Source: Pararhodobacter sp. CCB-MM2 (GTDB lineage: Bacteria; Pseudomonadota; Alphaproteobacteria; Rhodobacterales; Rhodobacteraceae). Taken from it: a stretch of 64,000 nucleotides of DNA. Location: contig NZ_LRRR01000006.1 of assembly GCF_001691415.1 (NCBI RefSeq), positions 124,001 to 188,000 on the forward strand, read 5' to 3'. The notes beneath the pieces were generated by a model, which did not search any database, was not told the origin of the DNA, and was given only the letters and a program-made list of their open reading frames with translations. This document shows positions 8,091 to 16,522 of the stretch, piece by piece. The first letter of the stretch is position 1. Every line of letters starts with the position of its first letter. Made by a program: the position numbers and the translations under genes.

Positions 8091-8708
8091 ATGAAACGCC
8101 GCATGTTCCTTGCCTCCGCGGGCCTCGCCGCCCTTGCTGTCGCCACCCCCGCCTTGGCGGCGCCAATCTCGCTTGACGAGATCTCGCGCTATTTCAACAG
8201 CTTCCGCACCGCCCAATCGGATTTCACGCAGGTGAACCCGGATGGGTCCATCTCCACGGGCCGACTGATGATCCACCGCCCCGGTCGCGTGCGGTTCGAA
8301 TACGACGCACCCGATCAGTCGCTGGTGCTGGCCTCCGCCGGCTCGGTGAACATCTTCGACGCGCGCTCGAACGCCGGGCCATCGACCTACCCGCTCAGCC
8401 GCACGCCGCTGAACCTGATCCTTGATGATACGGTGAACCTTGCCCGCGACCGCATGGTCGTCGAGCATTTCGAGGATGGTCCGACCACCGTCGTCGTCGC
8501 GCAGGACCCGTCGCATCCCGAATACGGCAACATCCGTCTGGTGTTCAGCGCGGGTCCGACCGAGCTGCGCCAATGGGTCGTCACCGACGACACCGGCCGT
8601 CAGACCACGGTGATTCTGGGATCGCTGCGGACCGGGGTGCAGCTGGGCTCGCTGTTGTTCAACCTCGACGCCGAGATGCAGCGCCGAGGTCTGGTCAGCA
8701 ACCGCTGA
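8091..8708 (+). CDS. lolA: outer-membrane lipoprotein carrier protein LolA
   Basis: This is the periplasmic chaperone that carries lipoproteins from the LolCDE complex towards the outer membrane. The 205-aa precursor has a signal peptide (MKRRMFLASAGLAALAVATP, cleavage near ALA|AP). The mature part shows the LolA/LptA-like half-barrel pattern, with SDFTQVNPDGSISTGRLMIH, PGRVRFEY and the hydrophobic C-terminal LFNLDAEM. The start is the ATG at 8091, preceded by AAGGGG; a longer upstream frame lacks a signal. Its stop touches the stop of the convergent lipoprotein gene without a spacer. Confidence 0.9.
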   Translation: MKRRMFLASAGLAALAVATPALAAPISLDEISRYFNSFRTAQSDFTQVNPDGSISTGRLMIHRPGRVRFEYDAPDQSLVLASAGSVNIFDARSNAGPSTYPLSRTPLNLILDDTVNLARDRMVVEHFEDGPTTVVVAQDPSHPEYGNIRLVFSAGPTELRQWVVTDDTGRQTTVILGSLRTGVQLGSLLFNLDAEMQRRGLVSNR

Positions 8709-9302
8709 TCAACGGCGGCGGCACGCGCGCAGCTGCGCGTCGTACATCACGGCGCGCTCGCCCACGCGGTTGGCAACGGTGACCAGCCACGTCTGATTGC
8801 GATAGCTGCCGCGCGCGAAGCCGGCGTTCCCCTCATGATACGCAAGGTACAGGTTGCGCGCGTCCGACGGCTGGATACCGTTCAGGCGTCGCGCTTCCGA
8901 GGCATACCAACCGATGAAATCGCTGGCGTCACGGATGTCGTCGCGCTCGGCCCGGCGGTTGCGCGTCGCGGTCTGGTATTCTTCCCACGTCCCGTCCAGC
9001 GCCTGGCTGTAGCCATAGGCCGAGCTCTGCCGCCCCATGGGAATCACCCCCAGAGCATAGCGGTGCGGCGTGCGCGCGTCGCCGCGGAACCGGCTTTCGG
9101 CGTGGATGATGGCCATTTGCACCGGAACGGGGACGTTCCAGCGACGCTCGGTCGTGCGCATGGCCCGCAGATATTCGGGCCGCTCACCGGCAAGGGCACA
9201 GGCATCGTCAAGATTGCGGGGCGGGTCGTAGCTGCGTCCGCCGCAGGACGCCAGCGCGCCCAGAAGGGCGACCGCCGCCAGAAGGCGGGTCAAGCTGCTC
9301 AT
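8709..9302 (-). CDS. transglycosylase SLT-domain lipoprotein
   Basis: This 197-aa envelope protein has a lipoprotein signal (lipobox LASC, C20). The body carries a lytic-transglycosylase-like fold: the probable catalytic glutamate is in IIHAESRFRGDA, followed by AYGYSQALDGTWEEY and the C-terminal LYLAYHEGNAGFARGSY (the AYNxG-like motif, here AYHEG). It may cleave peptidoglycan, or hold glycan strands if the active site is altered. The start is the ATG at 9302 behind GAGG. It lies convergent to lolA with abutting stops. Confidence 0.85.
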   Translation of the reverse strand: MSSLTRLLAAVALLGALASCGGRSYDPPRNLDDACALAGERPEYLRAMRTTERRWNVPVPVQMAIIHAESRFRGDARTPHRYALGVIPMGRQSSAYGYSQALDGTWEEYQTATRNRRAERDDIRDASDFIGWYASEARRLNGIQPSDARNLYLAYHEGNAGFARGSYRNQTWLVTVANRVGERAVMYDAQLRACRRR

Positions 9303-9485
9303 GGTACTGCCTCGAGTTTCTTCTCGTATTTCCTCTGTCATAGCGGATTTCTCGGGAATTTGAAATCACATCGGTGCCAGCCCGGGGACCGGCACGGCGG
9401 ACAAGGGTTTCTCCACACGCGCCGGGCGAGTGGCGCCACATTCTCGCCGCAATTAAGACTTTGTTGGGACAACTTTCACAGACTG

Positions 9486-9512
9486 TTTCGAAGGTGAGCG
9501 GTCGCGCCATAT
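9486..9512 (+). promoter_or_regulatory. possible RpoH (sigma-32) promoter of hspQ
   Basis: CCATAT at 9507-9512 matches the alphaproteobacterial heat-shock -10 element. Fourteen bases upstream TTTCGAA (9486-9492) is only a weak match to the CTTGAA -35. A heat-shock promoter would suit the gene 52 bases downstream, but the -35 is poor. Confidence 0.35.
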
Positions 9513-9563
9513 GGACGTTAACCCAACACCTGCGATACAAAACCTCGAAACGAGGACCGTCTC

Positions 9564-9890
9564 ATGCTGAAGACTCATGCGAAATTCAGTCTTGGCCAAG
9601 TGGTGAAGCACCGGAAGCATCCCTTCCGGGGCGTGGTTTTCGATGTCGACGCGATGTTCGCGAATACTCAGGAATGGTATGATGCCATCCCCGAGGAAAG
9701 CCGGCCCAAGAAGGATCAACCCTTCTATCACCTGCTGGCCGAGAACGAGAACAGCTACTACGTCGCCTATGTTTCCGAGCAGAACCTGATCGCCGATGAC
9801 ACCGGTGAGCCGGTTGATCACCCGGATCTGCCCGATCTGTTCGGCGACTTCGAGAACGGCCATTACCCACTGCAAGCCCAGCTGAACTGA
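9564..9890 (+). CDS. hspQ: heat shock protein HspQ
   Basis: This is a 108-aa protein of the HspQ/YccV hemimethylated-DNA-binding-like family. In enterobacteria HspQ is a heat-shock factor that specifies and tunes Lon protease substrates. Conserved parts are FSLGQVVKHRKHPFRGVVFDVD, the region around EEWYDAIP-like QEWYDAIPEESRPKKDQPFYH, and YVAYVSEQNL. It is monocistronic. A possible heat-shock-type -10 sequence lies upstream. Confidence 0.92.
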   Translation: MLKTHAKFSLGQVVKHRKHPFRGVVFDVDAMFANTQEWYDAIPEESRPKKDQPFYHLLAENENSYYVAYVSEQNLIADDTGEPVDHPDLPDLFGDFENGHYPLQAQLN

Positions 9891-10332
9891 GCCGGCTTCG
9901 GCACGGTTCGCCCTCCCTTTTGGATGGCATCGCGGGACATCGGCATTGTGGCTTTTGCCGTTATGTCCTGCCCGCTTTCTGCAGGCCCGCCGTCACGCCT
10001 ATAACGATTGCAGTGGAGCGCAGTTCGCTTGACGCACTGACCTCAACTCTGAACGCGACGTGGTTGGTAAGACCCGCTGCAAGCGGCGAAGGCTTCCCAA
10101 AACAACTTGCCGATGACACGCCAAACGATCGGTTCGCATTCGGCAGCGTCGCCAACATGGGCTGCGAGGCCAGGACACGTCGGCGCTGCATTCCCGCCGA
10201 GCGCAGTTTTGCGCAGCAGCGAGTCATCTATCATCAATCGGGGGAGCCTTCTGGCCAGTCTGTCCGGAGCCCTGTCAAAGCGGCAACATCGGACAAGCAT
10301 CGTCACCGATGCGGGTTTCCGGTGGTCGGCGA
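9891..10332. other. intergenic region without recognisable gene
   Basis: These 442 bases separate hspQ from the anti-sigma-like gene. Frames open across parts of it on both strands but none resembles a known family, none has a convincing ribosome binding site, and codon usage looks random. Base composition looks less GC-rich than the flanking genes. It may be a decayed gene or a degenerate dispersed repeat. I see no tRNA or other structured RNA in it. Confidence 0.5.
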
Positions 10333-10827
10333 TTAGTCCGTCCAGGGAATTTGCAGAGTGAGCCGGTTCTCGCCGCTCTCACGTGTGTAGCTCAGGTCGC
10401 TGGTGAGACAGCGGATGATGTGCCACCCAAAGCCACCTTCAGGCAGGGAATCAGGCGAAGCCTCAGGAAGATCTGGCGGCGGCACCATGCCCGCCGGCAA
10501 GGGCTTCCCCTGATCGGCGACCTCGCAGCTGAGGCCACCGGGAAGGATGCCCACGGTCAGCTCAACCGGACCTGTTCCCTCGGCATAGGCGTGCTCGACG
10601 ACATTGTTGAGGACCTCGGCGAGGATCAGCTCGGCATTCGAGACCACGGTTTCGTCGATCCCCTCCTGCCCCAGCACCGCGACCAGCGCCTCAAGCGCAT
10701 GCCGTGTCTCCAGGTCATCGGCCATGAAACGTCGGTGGAACTCTGCCTTATGCCCATGTTTTCGCCCAGCCGAACCAACCCCTGACGGGGCCGGATGCTC
10801 GGCTAAGGACGTGTCGCGGATCGACAT
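10333..10827 (-). CDS. RsbW/SpoIIAB-like anti-sigma regulatory ATPase (serine kinase)
   Basis: This is a 164-aa GHKL-type ATP-binding protein. The N box is ELILAEVLNNVVEHAY, the G1 box VADQGKPL and the G2 box EGGFGWHIIR. The single HATPase domain without sensor parts is the RsbW/BtrW pattern: a kinase that phosphorylates a STAS antagonist and binds a sigma factor or other target. The start is the ATG at 10827, with GGAGG ten bases upstream; an ATG nine bases earlier lies too close to that site. Its STAS partner is encoded 21 bases upstream on the same strand. No RsbU-type phosphatase is in the window. Confidence 0.88.
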   Translation of the reverse strand: MSIRDTSLAEHPAPSGVGSAGRKHGHKAEFHRRFMADDLETRHALEALVAVLGQEGIDETVVSNAELILAEVLNNVVEHAYAEGTGPVELTVGILPGGLSCEVADQGKPLPAGMVPPPDLPEASPDSLPEGGFGWHIIRCLTSDLSYTRESGENRLTLQIPWTD

Positions 10828-10848
10828 ATACACCATTCCTCCAGGGCG

Positions 10849-11184
10849 TTACCCGGCAGCCTTCAGCGCGCCGGGGGCTTGCTGATGGATGGTAAAGACA
10901 GAATCCATGCGGGTCAGGCGGAAGACCTTGGCCACCGGAGCGGTCAGGCCGGCCAGCTCCAGCCGACGCTCCGGCGCCAGCAGCTTCATCGCGGCGACCA
11001 CGGCACCCAGACCGCTGCTGTCCAGGAACGTCACCTTGGACAGATCCAGGATCACCGGATTTCCGGCCGCCTCGGCCTCAGTCCGGACGGCTTCCTTGAA
11101 TTCGATGGCCACGGCAGCGTCAATCCGACTGTCGTTGACAGTGATGACCAAGGCCGGGCCGGCTTGTGACGTGGTGATGTCCAC
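10849..11184 (-). CDS. STAS-domain anti-anti-sigma factor
   Basis: This is a 111-aa single STAS domain protein of the RsbV/SpoIIAA/BtrV type. The phosphorylatable serine is S56 (or S57) in KVTFLDSSGLGAV, the signature of these antagonists. It is the presumed partner and substrate of the kinase-like ATPase encoded directly downstream. The unphosphorylated form would bind the kinase and free the kinase's target. The target in this organism is not visible here. The pair is divergent from the thiolase gene. Confidence 0.9.
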   Translation of the reverse strand: MDITTSQAGPALVITVNDSRIDAAVAIEFKEAVRTEAEAAGNPVILDLSKVTFLDSSGLGAVVAAMKLLAPERRLELAGLTAPVAKVFRLTRMDSVFTIHQQAPGALKAAG

Positions 11185-11266
11185 TTCACCCTCCGCATTA
11201 CGCTTGTTCAGAAGCCAAGCTAGGGTCTAAGTCTTTCCAAATGGTTCACAGCACCCGGAGGATGTC

Positions 11267-12463
11267 ATGAGTGAGGAAGTCGTCATCATCGGCGCCGCCC
11301 GCACCCCGATGGGGGGCTTTCAAGGTGTCTTCACGGGTGTCACCGCCGCCGAACTGGGCGGCACTGCCATCGCCGCCGCGCTGGAAAGTGCCGGCACCCC
11401 GCCCGAACGGGTCGAGGAATTGCTGATGGGATGCGTCCTGCCTGCCGGTCAGGGTCAGGCCCCGGCGCGACAGGCGGGCTTCAAGGCCGGGCTGGGCGAG
11501 GATGTGCCGGCCACAACGCTGAACAAGATGTGCGGCTCGGGCATGAAGGCGGCGATGATCGCGCATGACCAGATCGCGCTGGGTCAGACCGGCGTGATGG
11601 TCGCGGGCGGCATGGAGAGCATGACCGAGGCTCCCTATCTGCTGCCGAAGATGCGCGCCGGCGCGCGGATCGGCCATGGGCAGGTGATCGACCACATGTT
11701 CCTCGACGGGCTGGAAGATGCCTATGACCGCGGTCCGGATGGGGGCGGTCGCCTGATGGGCACGTTTGCCGAGGATTGCGCCGAGCATTACCAGTTCACC
11801 CGTGAGGCGCAGGACGATTATGCCCTGACATCCTTGACCAATGCACTGTCGGCGCAGGCGGATGGCGCTTTTGACGGTGAGATCGCCTCGGTCACCTTGC
11901 ACACCCGTCAGGGCGAGGTGACGATCAGCGCCGATGAACAGCCCGGCAATGCCCGGCCCGAGAAGATCCCCTTCCTCAAGCCCGCGTTCCGCAAGGATGG
12001 CACGGTGACGGCAGCCAACAGTTCGTCCATTTCGGACGGCGCGGCGGCGCTGGTTCTGGCCTCGCGCGCGGCGGCCGAGGAGATAGGCGCGCCGGTGCGG
12101 GCGGTCATCCGCGGCCACGCCAGCCATGCACAGGCGCCCGGATGGTTCACCACAGCGCCGGTGCCGGCGGCGAAAAAGCTGATGGAGCGGTTGGGCTGGA
12201 GCGTCGACGATGTGGATCTGTGGGAGGTCAACGAGGCCTTCGCGGTGGTCCCGATGGCCTTCATGCATGAGTTGGGATTGCCGCGCGACAAGGTCAACGT
12301 GAACGGCGGGGCCTGCGCGCTGGGTCACCCGATCGGGGCCTCGGGGGCGCGGATCATCGTCACCCTGCTGCATGCGCTGGAAAACCGGGGGCTGAAGCGC
12401 GGGATTGCCGCGATCTGCATCGGTGGGGGCGAGGGCACGGCGATCGCCATCGAACGCCCGTAA
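11267..12463 (+). CDS. acetyl-CoA C-acetyltransferase (thiolase)
   Basis: This is a thiolase-fold enzyme (398 aa) that condenses two acetyl-CoA to acetoacetyl-CoA or runs in reverse. The acyl-accepting cysteine is C89 in NKMCGSGM. NEAFA, the active-site histidine in GGACALGHPIGASG and the second cysteine in CIGGGEG complete the catalytic set. GGAGG lies upstream of the ATG. It stands alone: no PHB or beta-oxidation partner adjoins it, so biosynthetic and degradative roles cannot be separated. Many Rhodobacteraceae carry several paralogues. Confidence 0.92.
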   Translation: MSEEVVIIGAARTPMGGFQGVFTGVTAAELGGTAIAAALESAGTPPERVEELLMGCVLPAGQGQAPARQAGFKAGLGEDVPATTLNKMCGSGMKAAMIAHDQIALGQTGVMVAGGMESMTEAPYLLPKMRAGARIGHGQVIDHMFLDGLEDAYDRGPDGGGRLMGTFAEDCAEHYQFTREAQDDYALTSLTNALSAQADGAFDGEIASVTLHTRQGEVTISADEQPGNARPEKIPFLKPAFRKDGTVTAANSSSISDGAAALVLASRAAAEEIGAPVRAVIRGHASHAQAPGWFTTAPVPAAKKLMERLGWSVDDVDLWEVNEAFAVVPMAFMHELGLPRDKVNVNGGACALGHPIGASGARIIVTLLHALENRGLKRGIAAICIGGGEGTAIAIERP

Positions 12464-12486
12464 ATATAGAGGCCGGAATGTATTTC

Positions 12487-12511
12487 GACGCGCGCCGGGG
12501 TGGCGCGCGTC
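12487..12511 (-). terminator. strong GC hairpin between thiolase and exported-protein genes
   Basis: A perfect 10-bp stem (GACGCGCGCC with GGCGCGCGTC, loop of five) lies between the convergent stops. On the minus strand it is followed by GAAATACATTCC, on the plus strand by no T tract, so it is at best a weak intrinsic terminator. Confidence 0.45.
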
Positions 12512-12535
12512 GTGAGGGCATGGTCTGCGAGAGAC

Positions 12536-12892
12536 TTAGCGGTCGTCGCGCCAGGCGTGGCCGAGTTGACGGTCTTGGACTTGGCCGGCACCAGCGAAGT
12601 TGCTGACGGTCAGCACGTCATTGGCGTCGACGCCCGAATCTTTCAGCTCTTGCGACGAATAGACGTCACCGGCGCGGACTTGCACCTGCTCGCGGGCTTC
12701 GAAGGAGATCAGGTCCGATTCCTGCAGGCCAGCCGTGGCCAGTTCGCGGGCCGAGTAGACGTTACCGGCGCGGACGGTGGTGGTTTCACCAGCGTTCAGC
12801 GTCGCATCACCGCGAAGGTCGGCGGCATTGGCAGCAACGGCGCTCAGAGCGGCGAAAGCGGCGACGACAGCGGTGGTAGCAAAGCGGTTCAT
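12536..12892 (-). CDS. small exported protein with two internal repeats, unknown function
   Basis: This 118-aa precursor has a signal peptide (residues 1-23, ANA|AD). The mature protein contains two related segments of 25 residues, V40-F64 and V72-V96, spaced 32 residues apart. Each starts VRAG[ND]VYS, continues with EL, a conserved glycine and D at the same offsets, and ends in a hydrophobic strand. The C-terminal 20 residues are polar (QDRQLGHAWRDDR). I do not recognise the family. Each repeat could be a small beta-alpha unit in the periplasm. It is monocistronic, with a long upstream gap. Confidence 0.75.
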   Translation of the reverse strand: MNRFATTAVVAAFAALSAVAANAADLRGDATLNAGETTTVRAGNVYSARELATAGLQESDLISFEAREQVQVRAGDVYSSQELKDSGVDANDVLTVSNFAGAGQVQDRQLGHAWRDDR

Positions 12893-13207
12893 TTCAGTTC
12901 TCTAGTCTTCTGTCTGTGTGTGTTGATGTGATCGTTCCCGGTCACGAGAGGGAGGTAAGTCTCCGATCGGCTGTCATCAATCGGTTACACATCTGCCCAA
13001 ATTATCCGCTCAGTGTGCGAAAATGCGTAGTAAACAAACACGTGAGAACCCTTGAAAAGTGCGGGCGCACAGACGCTAAGTAACATTTGTAAAATAGATC
13101 CCAATATCCTGCGTTCGGGACCCCAAGACACCACAACGCCAGCCGCGCCTCGAAGGCAGGGCTGGCGTCAGGTCGACGGGTTACGGGGATTAGAAAAAGG
13201 ACGGCGC
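12893..13207. other. intergenic region, partly AT-rich, with one hairpin
   Basis: These 315 bases hold the upstream region of the repeat-containing exported protein (minus strand) and the downstream region of the DUF4440-like gene. A GGATAAT sequence on the minus strand near 13001-13007 could be a -10 element. Bases 13136-13168 can fold into a 9-bp stem (ACGCCAGCC with GGCTGGCGT) that may end the DUF4440 transcript. The stretch 13015-13125 is visibly AT-rich compared with the surroundings. I see no coding frame with a credible start. Confidence 0.5.
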
Positions 13208-13657
13208 TCAGCCGGCGATCTGCGACATGTCGGCCGAGATCAGCCAACCGTCCTCCCCTTGAACGTAGTAGATCAGCGAACGGCCACGGATGGTCTGCTC
13301 CTGCCCGTTCTGACGGACCGTCGCTTGCCAGACCATCAGGGTCGCCGCGCGGTCGGACCCACGCTCGGTCCGGGATTGCAGGATCTCCAGCGCGGCATAG
13401 CCCCCGGCAAAGTTGCGGGTCCAGGCCTGCATGATGGCCTCGCGGCCTTGCGACGTCGCCCCATTGGGCGAGAGCACGACAGCATCCGAGGCATAGAGGG
13501 CGGCCACGGCATTGGCATCCTGCGCGGCGACGGCTTGCACCATCAGCGCGGGCGCCTCACGCGGGTCGGCCACCTGCGCCGAGGCCGTGGAAATTCCGGC
13601 CCCCAACGCGATGAGAAGGGTGATGATCAGGAAAAGGAAAGGGCGGGAAACACGCAT
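13208..13657 (-). CDS. exported NTF2-like (DUF4440/SnoaL) protein
   Basis: The precursor is 149 aa with a signal peptide or N-terminal anchor (residues 1-28, hydrophobic LFLIITLLIALGAGI, ASA|QV). The mature part fits the NTF2-like fold found in SgcJ/YybH/DUF4440 proteins: AVAAQDANAVAALYASDAVVLSPNG, GREAIMQAWTRNF and the terminal DGWLISADMSQI. Ligand and role are unknown. The ATG at 13657 is preferred because GGAG lies seven bases upstream; an overlapping GTG three bases earlier is possible. Confidence 0.8.
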   Translation of the reverse strand: MRVSRPFLFLIITLLIALGAGISTASAQVADPREAPALMVQAVAAQDANAVAALYASDAVVLSPNGATSQGREAIMQAWTRNFAGGYAALEILQSRTERGSDRAATLMVWQATVRQNGQEQTIRGRSLIYYVQGEDGWLISADMSQIAG

Positions 13658-13776
13658 CACTGGACTCCGGTAAGAATGCTTCCATCCTACACGGAATTAT
13701 CCACAGGGCACCCCCTGAACATGTGAATTGCTTTCCCAAAGGTTCACAAGCCCGGCAGCTGCCTGTGAAAAATGCG

Positions 13777-13802
13777 AAAGGCCCGGCAGAGGCCGGGCCT
13801 TT
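13777..13802 (-). terminator. Rho-independent terminator of leuB
   Basis: A perfect 11-bp stem (arms 13777-13787 and 13792-13802, loop of four) flanked by A and T runs lies 20 bases past the leuB stop on the minus strand. It could also stop plus-strand read-through. Confidence 0.85.
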
Positions 13803-13821
13803 CGACAAGCTTTGAGCGGGA

Positions 13822-14928
13822 TCAGAGGCTCGCGTCCAGCGCGGCGATGATCGCGTCGCCCATCTCGGTGGTCGAGACCGGGGTGCCGCCTTCCGGGCCC
13901 ATCAGGTCGCCGGTGCGCACGCCGTCGGCGAGGACCTTCTCGACGGCCTTTTCCAGACGGTCGGCCTCGGCCAGCTCGTTGAACGAGTAGCGCAGCGCCA
14001 TGGCGAAAGACAGGATGCAGGCGATCGGGTTGGCCTTGCCCTGACCTGCGATATCCGGGGCCGAGCCATGCACCGGCTCATACAGCGCCTTCGGACGGCC
14101 ATTCTCCATCGGAGCGCCCAGCGAGGCCGAGGGCAGCATGCCGAGGCTACCGGTCAGCATGGCGGCGAGGTCCGAGAGCAGGTCGCCGAACAGGTTGTCG
14201 GTGACGATGACGTCGAACTGCTTGGGCCAGCGGGTCAGCTGCATGGCGCCGGCGTCGGCATACATGTGCGACAGCTCGACATCCGGATATTCGGCATCGT
14301 GGATCTCCTGCACGACCTGACGCCACAGGATGCCCGATTCCATGACGTTGGCCTTCTCCATCGAGCAGACCTTGTTGCCGCGCTTGCGGGCCAGTTCAAA
14401 AGCCGAACGGGCGACGCGGGCGATCTCGGATTCGGTGTAGCGCTGGGTGTTGATGCCGACGCGCTCGTTGCCTTCCTTGTGGATGCCGCGGGGCTCGCCG
14501 AAATACACGCCCGAGGTCAGCTCGCGCACGATCATGATGTCCAGACCGGCAACCACGTCCTTCTTCAGCGAGCTGAAATCGGCCAGCGCGTCGAAGCACT
14601 GGGCAGGGCGCAGGTTGGAATAAAGGTCCATTTCCTTGCGCAGACGCAGCAGGCCGCGCTCGGGCTTCACCGAGAAGTCGAGGTTGTCGTATTTCGGGCC
14701 GCCCACGGCACCGAGCAGCACGGCGTCGACTTCCTGCGCCTTCGCCATCGTGGCGTCGGTCAGCGGCGTACCATGCGCGTCATAGGCGCAGCCCCCCACG
14801 AGGTCCTCGCTCACGTCGAAGTTCAGACCGCGCTTGTCACCATACCAGGTGATGATCTTCTTCACTTCGCCCATGACTTCGGGGCCGATGCCGTCGCCGG
14901 CGAGGATCAGGATGGAAGGATTGGCCAC
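13822..14928 (-). CDS. leuB: 3-isopropylmalate dehydrogenase
   Basis: This enzyme catalyses the NAD+-dependent oxidative decarboxylation in leucine biosynthesis (368 aa). Seen are the N-terminal [13 protein letters not shown], the substrate loop [16 protein letters not shown], the catalytic tyrosine region [13 protein letters not shown], the metal-binding aspartates in [12 protein letters not shown], and the NAD-binding [18 protein letters not shown]. The start is a GTG at 14928, with AGGGAG upstream; the longer frame adds unrelated residues. leuC and leuD are not in the window, so the gene is either isolated or at the end of a cluster outside. Confidence 0.95.
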   Translation of the reverse strand: MANPSILILAGDGIGPEVMGEVKKIITWYGDKRGLNFDVSEDLVGGCAYDAHGTPLTDATMAKAQEVDAVLLGAVGGPKYDNLDFSVKPERGLLRLRKEMDLYSNLRPAQCFDALADFSSLKKDVVAGLDIMIVRELTSGVYFGEPRGIHKEGNERVGINTQRYTESEIARVARSAFELARKRGNKVCSMEKANVMESGILWRQVVQEIHDAEYPDVELSHMYADAGAMQLTRWPKQFDVIVTDNLFGDLLSDLAAMLTGSLGMLPSASLGAPMENGRPKALYEPVHGSAPDIAGQGKANPIACILSFAMALRYSFNELAEADRLEKAVEKVLADGVRTGDLMGPEGGTPVSTTEMGDAIIAALDASL

Positions 14929-15071
14929 GACGGACTCCCTTTGTGTCGGATGCGCAAGCGGCGTAGCCTGCCCTTGTCGCGTGGTCAAGTTTCGCGCCGG
15001 ATTTCGTGTGATCCGAGGCGCCCGGCGCGTGGTATTCTGCGCGCGACGCCGCTTTGACCCGGGTTTCCGCC

Positions 15072-15452
15072 ATGCGCCTGTTTCCGATCCTCGCCTTCCT
15101 TGCCACGCCTGTCTTCGCCGATGGCGGCGTGCAGGTGCCCTTGCCGACGATCCCGCCCCTCAGCGAGGGAGAGCAGGAGCATCTGCTCATGCAGCTCGTC
15201 GTTGCCAATGTCGTGTCCGAGAATTGCCCGGCCTATCAGGCGACGGATGCCGAATGGGCGCTGCTGACCGGCAGCGCGGATCTGGTGGCGGAAAGCCTCG
15301 GCCTCAGCGTCGAGGCCTATGACGCCCGCTTCTATCACCCGGCGTTTTCCATGCTGGACAAGGAAGACACCTGTTCGCGCGAAGGCCCGCAAGTGCGTCC
15401 CCTTATCGAGCGGCTGATTGCCTGGGGCGGCTCGCTCACCCCGATCGAGTAA
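15072..15452 (+). CDS. small exported protein, unknown function
   Basis: This 126-aa precursor has a signal peptide ([16 protein letters not shown], then DGG). The mature domain is acidic, has a proline-rich start ([16 protein letters not shown]), two cysteines (in ENCPAY and EDTCSREG) that could form a disulfide, and an alpha-helical middle. I do not recognise it. The ribosome binding site is weak. Its 3' end overlaps the convergent LysR gene by 17 bases. Confidence 0.65.
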   Translation: MRLFPILAFLATPVFADGGVQVPLPTIPPLSEGEQEHLLMQLVVANVVSENCPAYQATDAEWALLTGSADLVAESLGLSVEAYDARFYHPAFSMLDKEDTCSREGPQVRPLIERLIAWGGSLTPIE

Positions 15453-16344
15453 GCTCCATCGCCGGGACCAGCGCCTCGGCCAGCAGGTCCCATACCCGGC
15501 GTACGCGCGGAGTGCGGCGCATGGCTTCGTGCGCAGTGAGCCAAACCGGCAGGGTCAGCAGGTCGGTACCGAAGTCGATCTCCTCGACCGTGGGGTCGCG
15601 CCGCGCGAGGCTTGCTTGCGCGAAACCGATGCCGCAGCCCGCGCGCACCAATTCCCAGCCGGTCGCCACGTCGTCGGTCCTCAGCGCGAACCAATCCCGT
15701 GTCGCAGGCAGGCCGAAACCCTTCATCCCGTCCAGAAGCTGCGTCTCGCGGTCCTGCCCGATCAGCACATGCCCGGCGACATCCTGCATCCCGCGCGGAC
15801 GCCCCCGTTTGTCGAGGTAGCTCTTTGCCGCGAAGGCCCCGATCCGCGTATCGCCGAGGTAGCGCGTGACGAGGTCCTGTTGGGTGGGCCTGTACATGCG
15901 GATAGCGATATCGGCCTCGCGGTAGAGCAGGTTCGACGAGCGGTCCGACGGCACGATCTCCAGCGCGATATTCGGCTCGGCCTCGCGGATCTGCGCGGCG
16001 ATCATCGGCAGGTGCCAGACCGAGACGGCGACCGAGGCGGTGATGCGCACGGTCCCCTCCAGCCTTTCCTCGCGCCCGGCAGCGAGCAGAGCCATCGCCC
16101 CCGCTGCCTCGCGCATGGCGCGGGCCGGGGTGAGCAGCGCCTCGCCGGTCTCGGTCAGCTCCAACCCGCGGGGTTGGCGGTGGAAGAGTTCGGCCCCGAG
16201 TTGCTGCTCGATGGTGCGGATCTGGCGGCCCAAGGTGGGCTGCGAGCGGCCCAGGGCGCGGGCGGCGGCGGACAGGCTTCCGGTTTCGGCCACCGAGAGG
16301 AAGGCCTGCACCAGCGACCAGTCGAGATTGGCGAGTGTGTCCAT
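15436..16344 (-). CDS. LysR-family transcriptional regulator
   Basis: This 302-aa regulator has an N-terminal winged helix-turn-helix (residues 5-65, FLSVAETGSLSAAARALGRSQPTLGRQI) and a periplasmic-binding-like effector domain (about 93-300). It is divergent from the epimerase gene across a 178-bp gap that contains an inverted repeat at 16434-16447. LysR proteins typically control the divergent gene and themselves, so the epimerase is the likely target. The effector is unknown. Confidence 0.9.
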   Translation of the reverse strand: MDTLANLDWSLVQAFLSVAETGSLSAAARALGRSQPTLGRQIRTIEQQLGAELFHRQPRGLELTETGEALLTPARAMREAAGAMALLAAGREERLEGTVRITASVAVSVWHLPMIAAQIREAEPNIALEIVPSDRSSNLLYREADIAIRMYRPTQQDLVTRYLGDTRIGAFAAKSYLDKRGRPRGMQDVAGHVLIGQDRETQLLDGMKGFGLPATRDWFALRTDDVATGWELVRAGCGIGFAQASLARRDPTVEEIDFGTDLLTLPVWLTAHEAMRRTPRVRRVWDLLAEALVPAMELTRSG

Positions 16345-16433
16345 TCAGAGGGTCCTCGCGTGACAGAGGGCCGGCGCGCTGCGCGCTTGATTCCGGGCCA
16401 AGGGCGCGAGTGGTTGGGATCCGCCCCTTATCC

Positions 16434-16447
16434 ATTCAAAAATGAAT
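16434..16447. promoter_or_regulatory. candidate LysR operator (inverted repeat)
   Basis: ATTCA-AAAA-TGAAT is a 14-bp inverted repeat in an AT-rich island of the LysR/epimerase intergenic region, 76 bases before the epimerase start. Its size is in the range of LysR boxes, but the standard T-N11-A spacing is not exact. Confidence 0.4.
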
Positions 16448-16522
16448 ACACGACATACAAAGTCATGCAATTTCATTTGGAACACGTCAGGCGCAGATTG
16501 AGGTCAGCAAAGGAGACATCCC

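Noticed and set aside
9920..10336. A 138-codon frame in the hspQ/anti-sigma gap
   Set aside because: It has no family resemblance or SD, and it overlaps equally open frames on the other strand. It is better called non-coding until shown otherwise.
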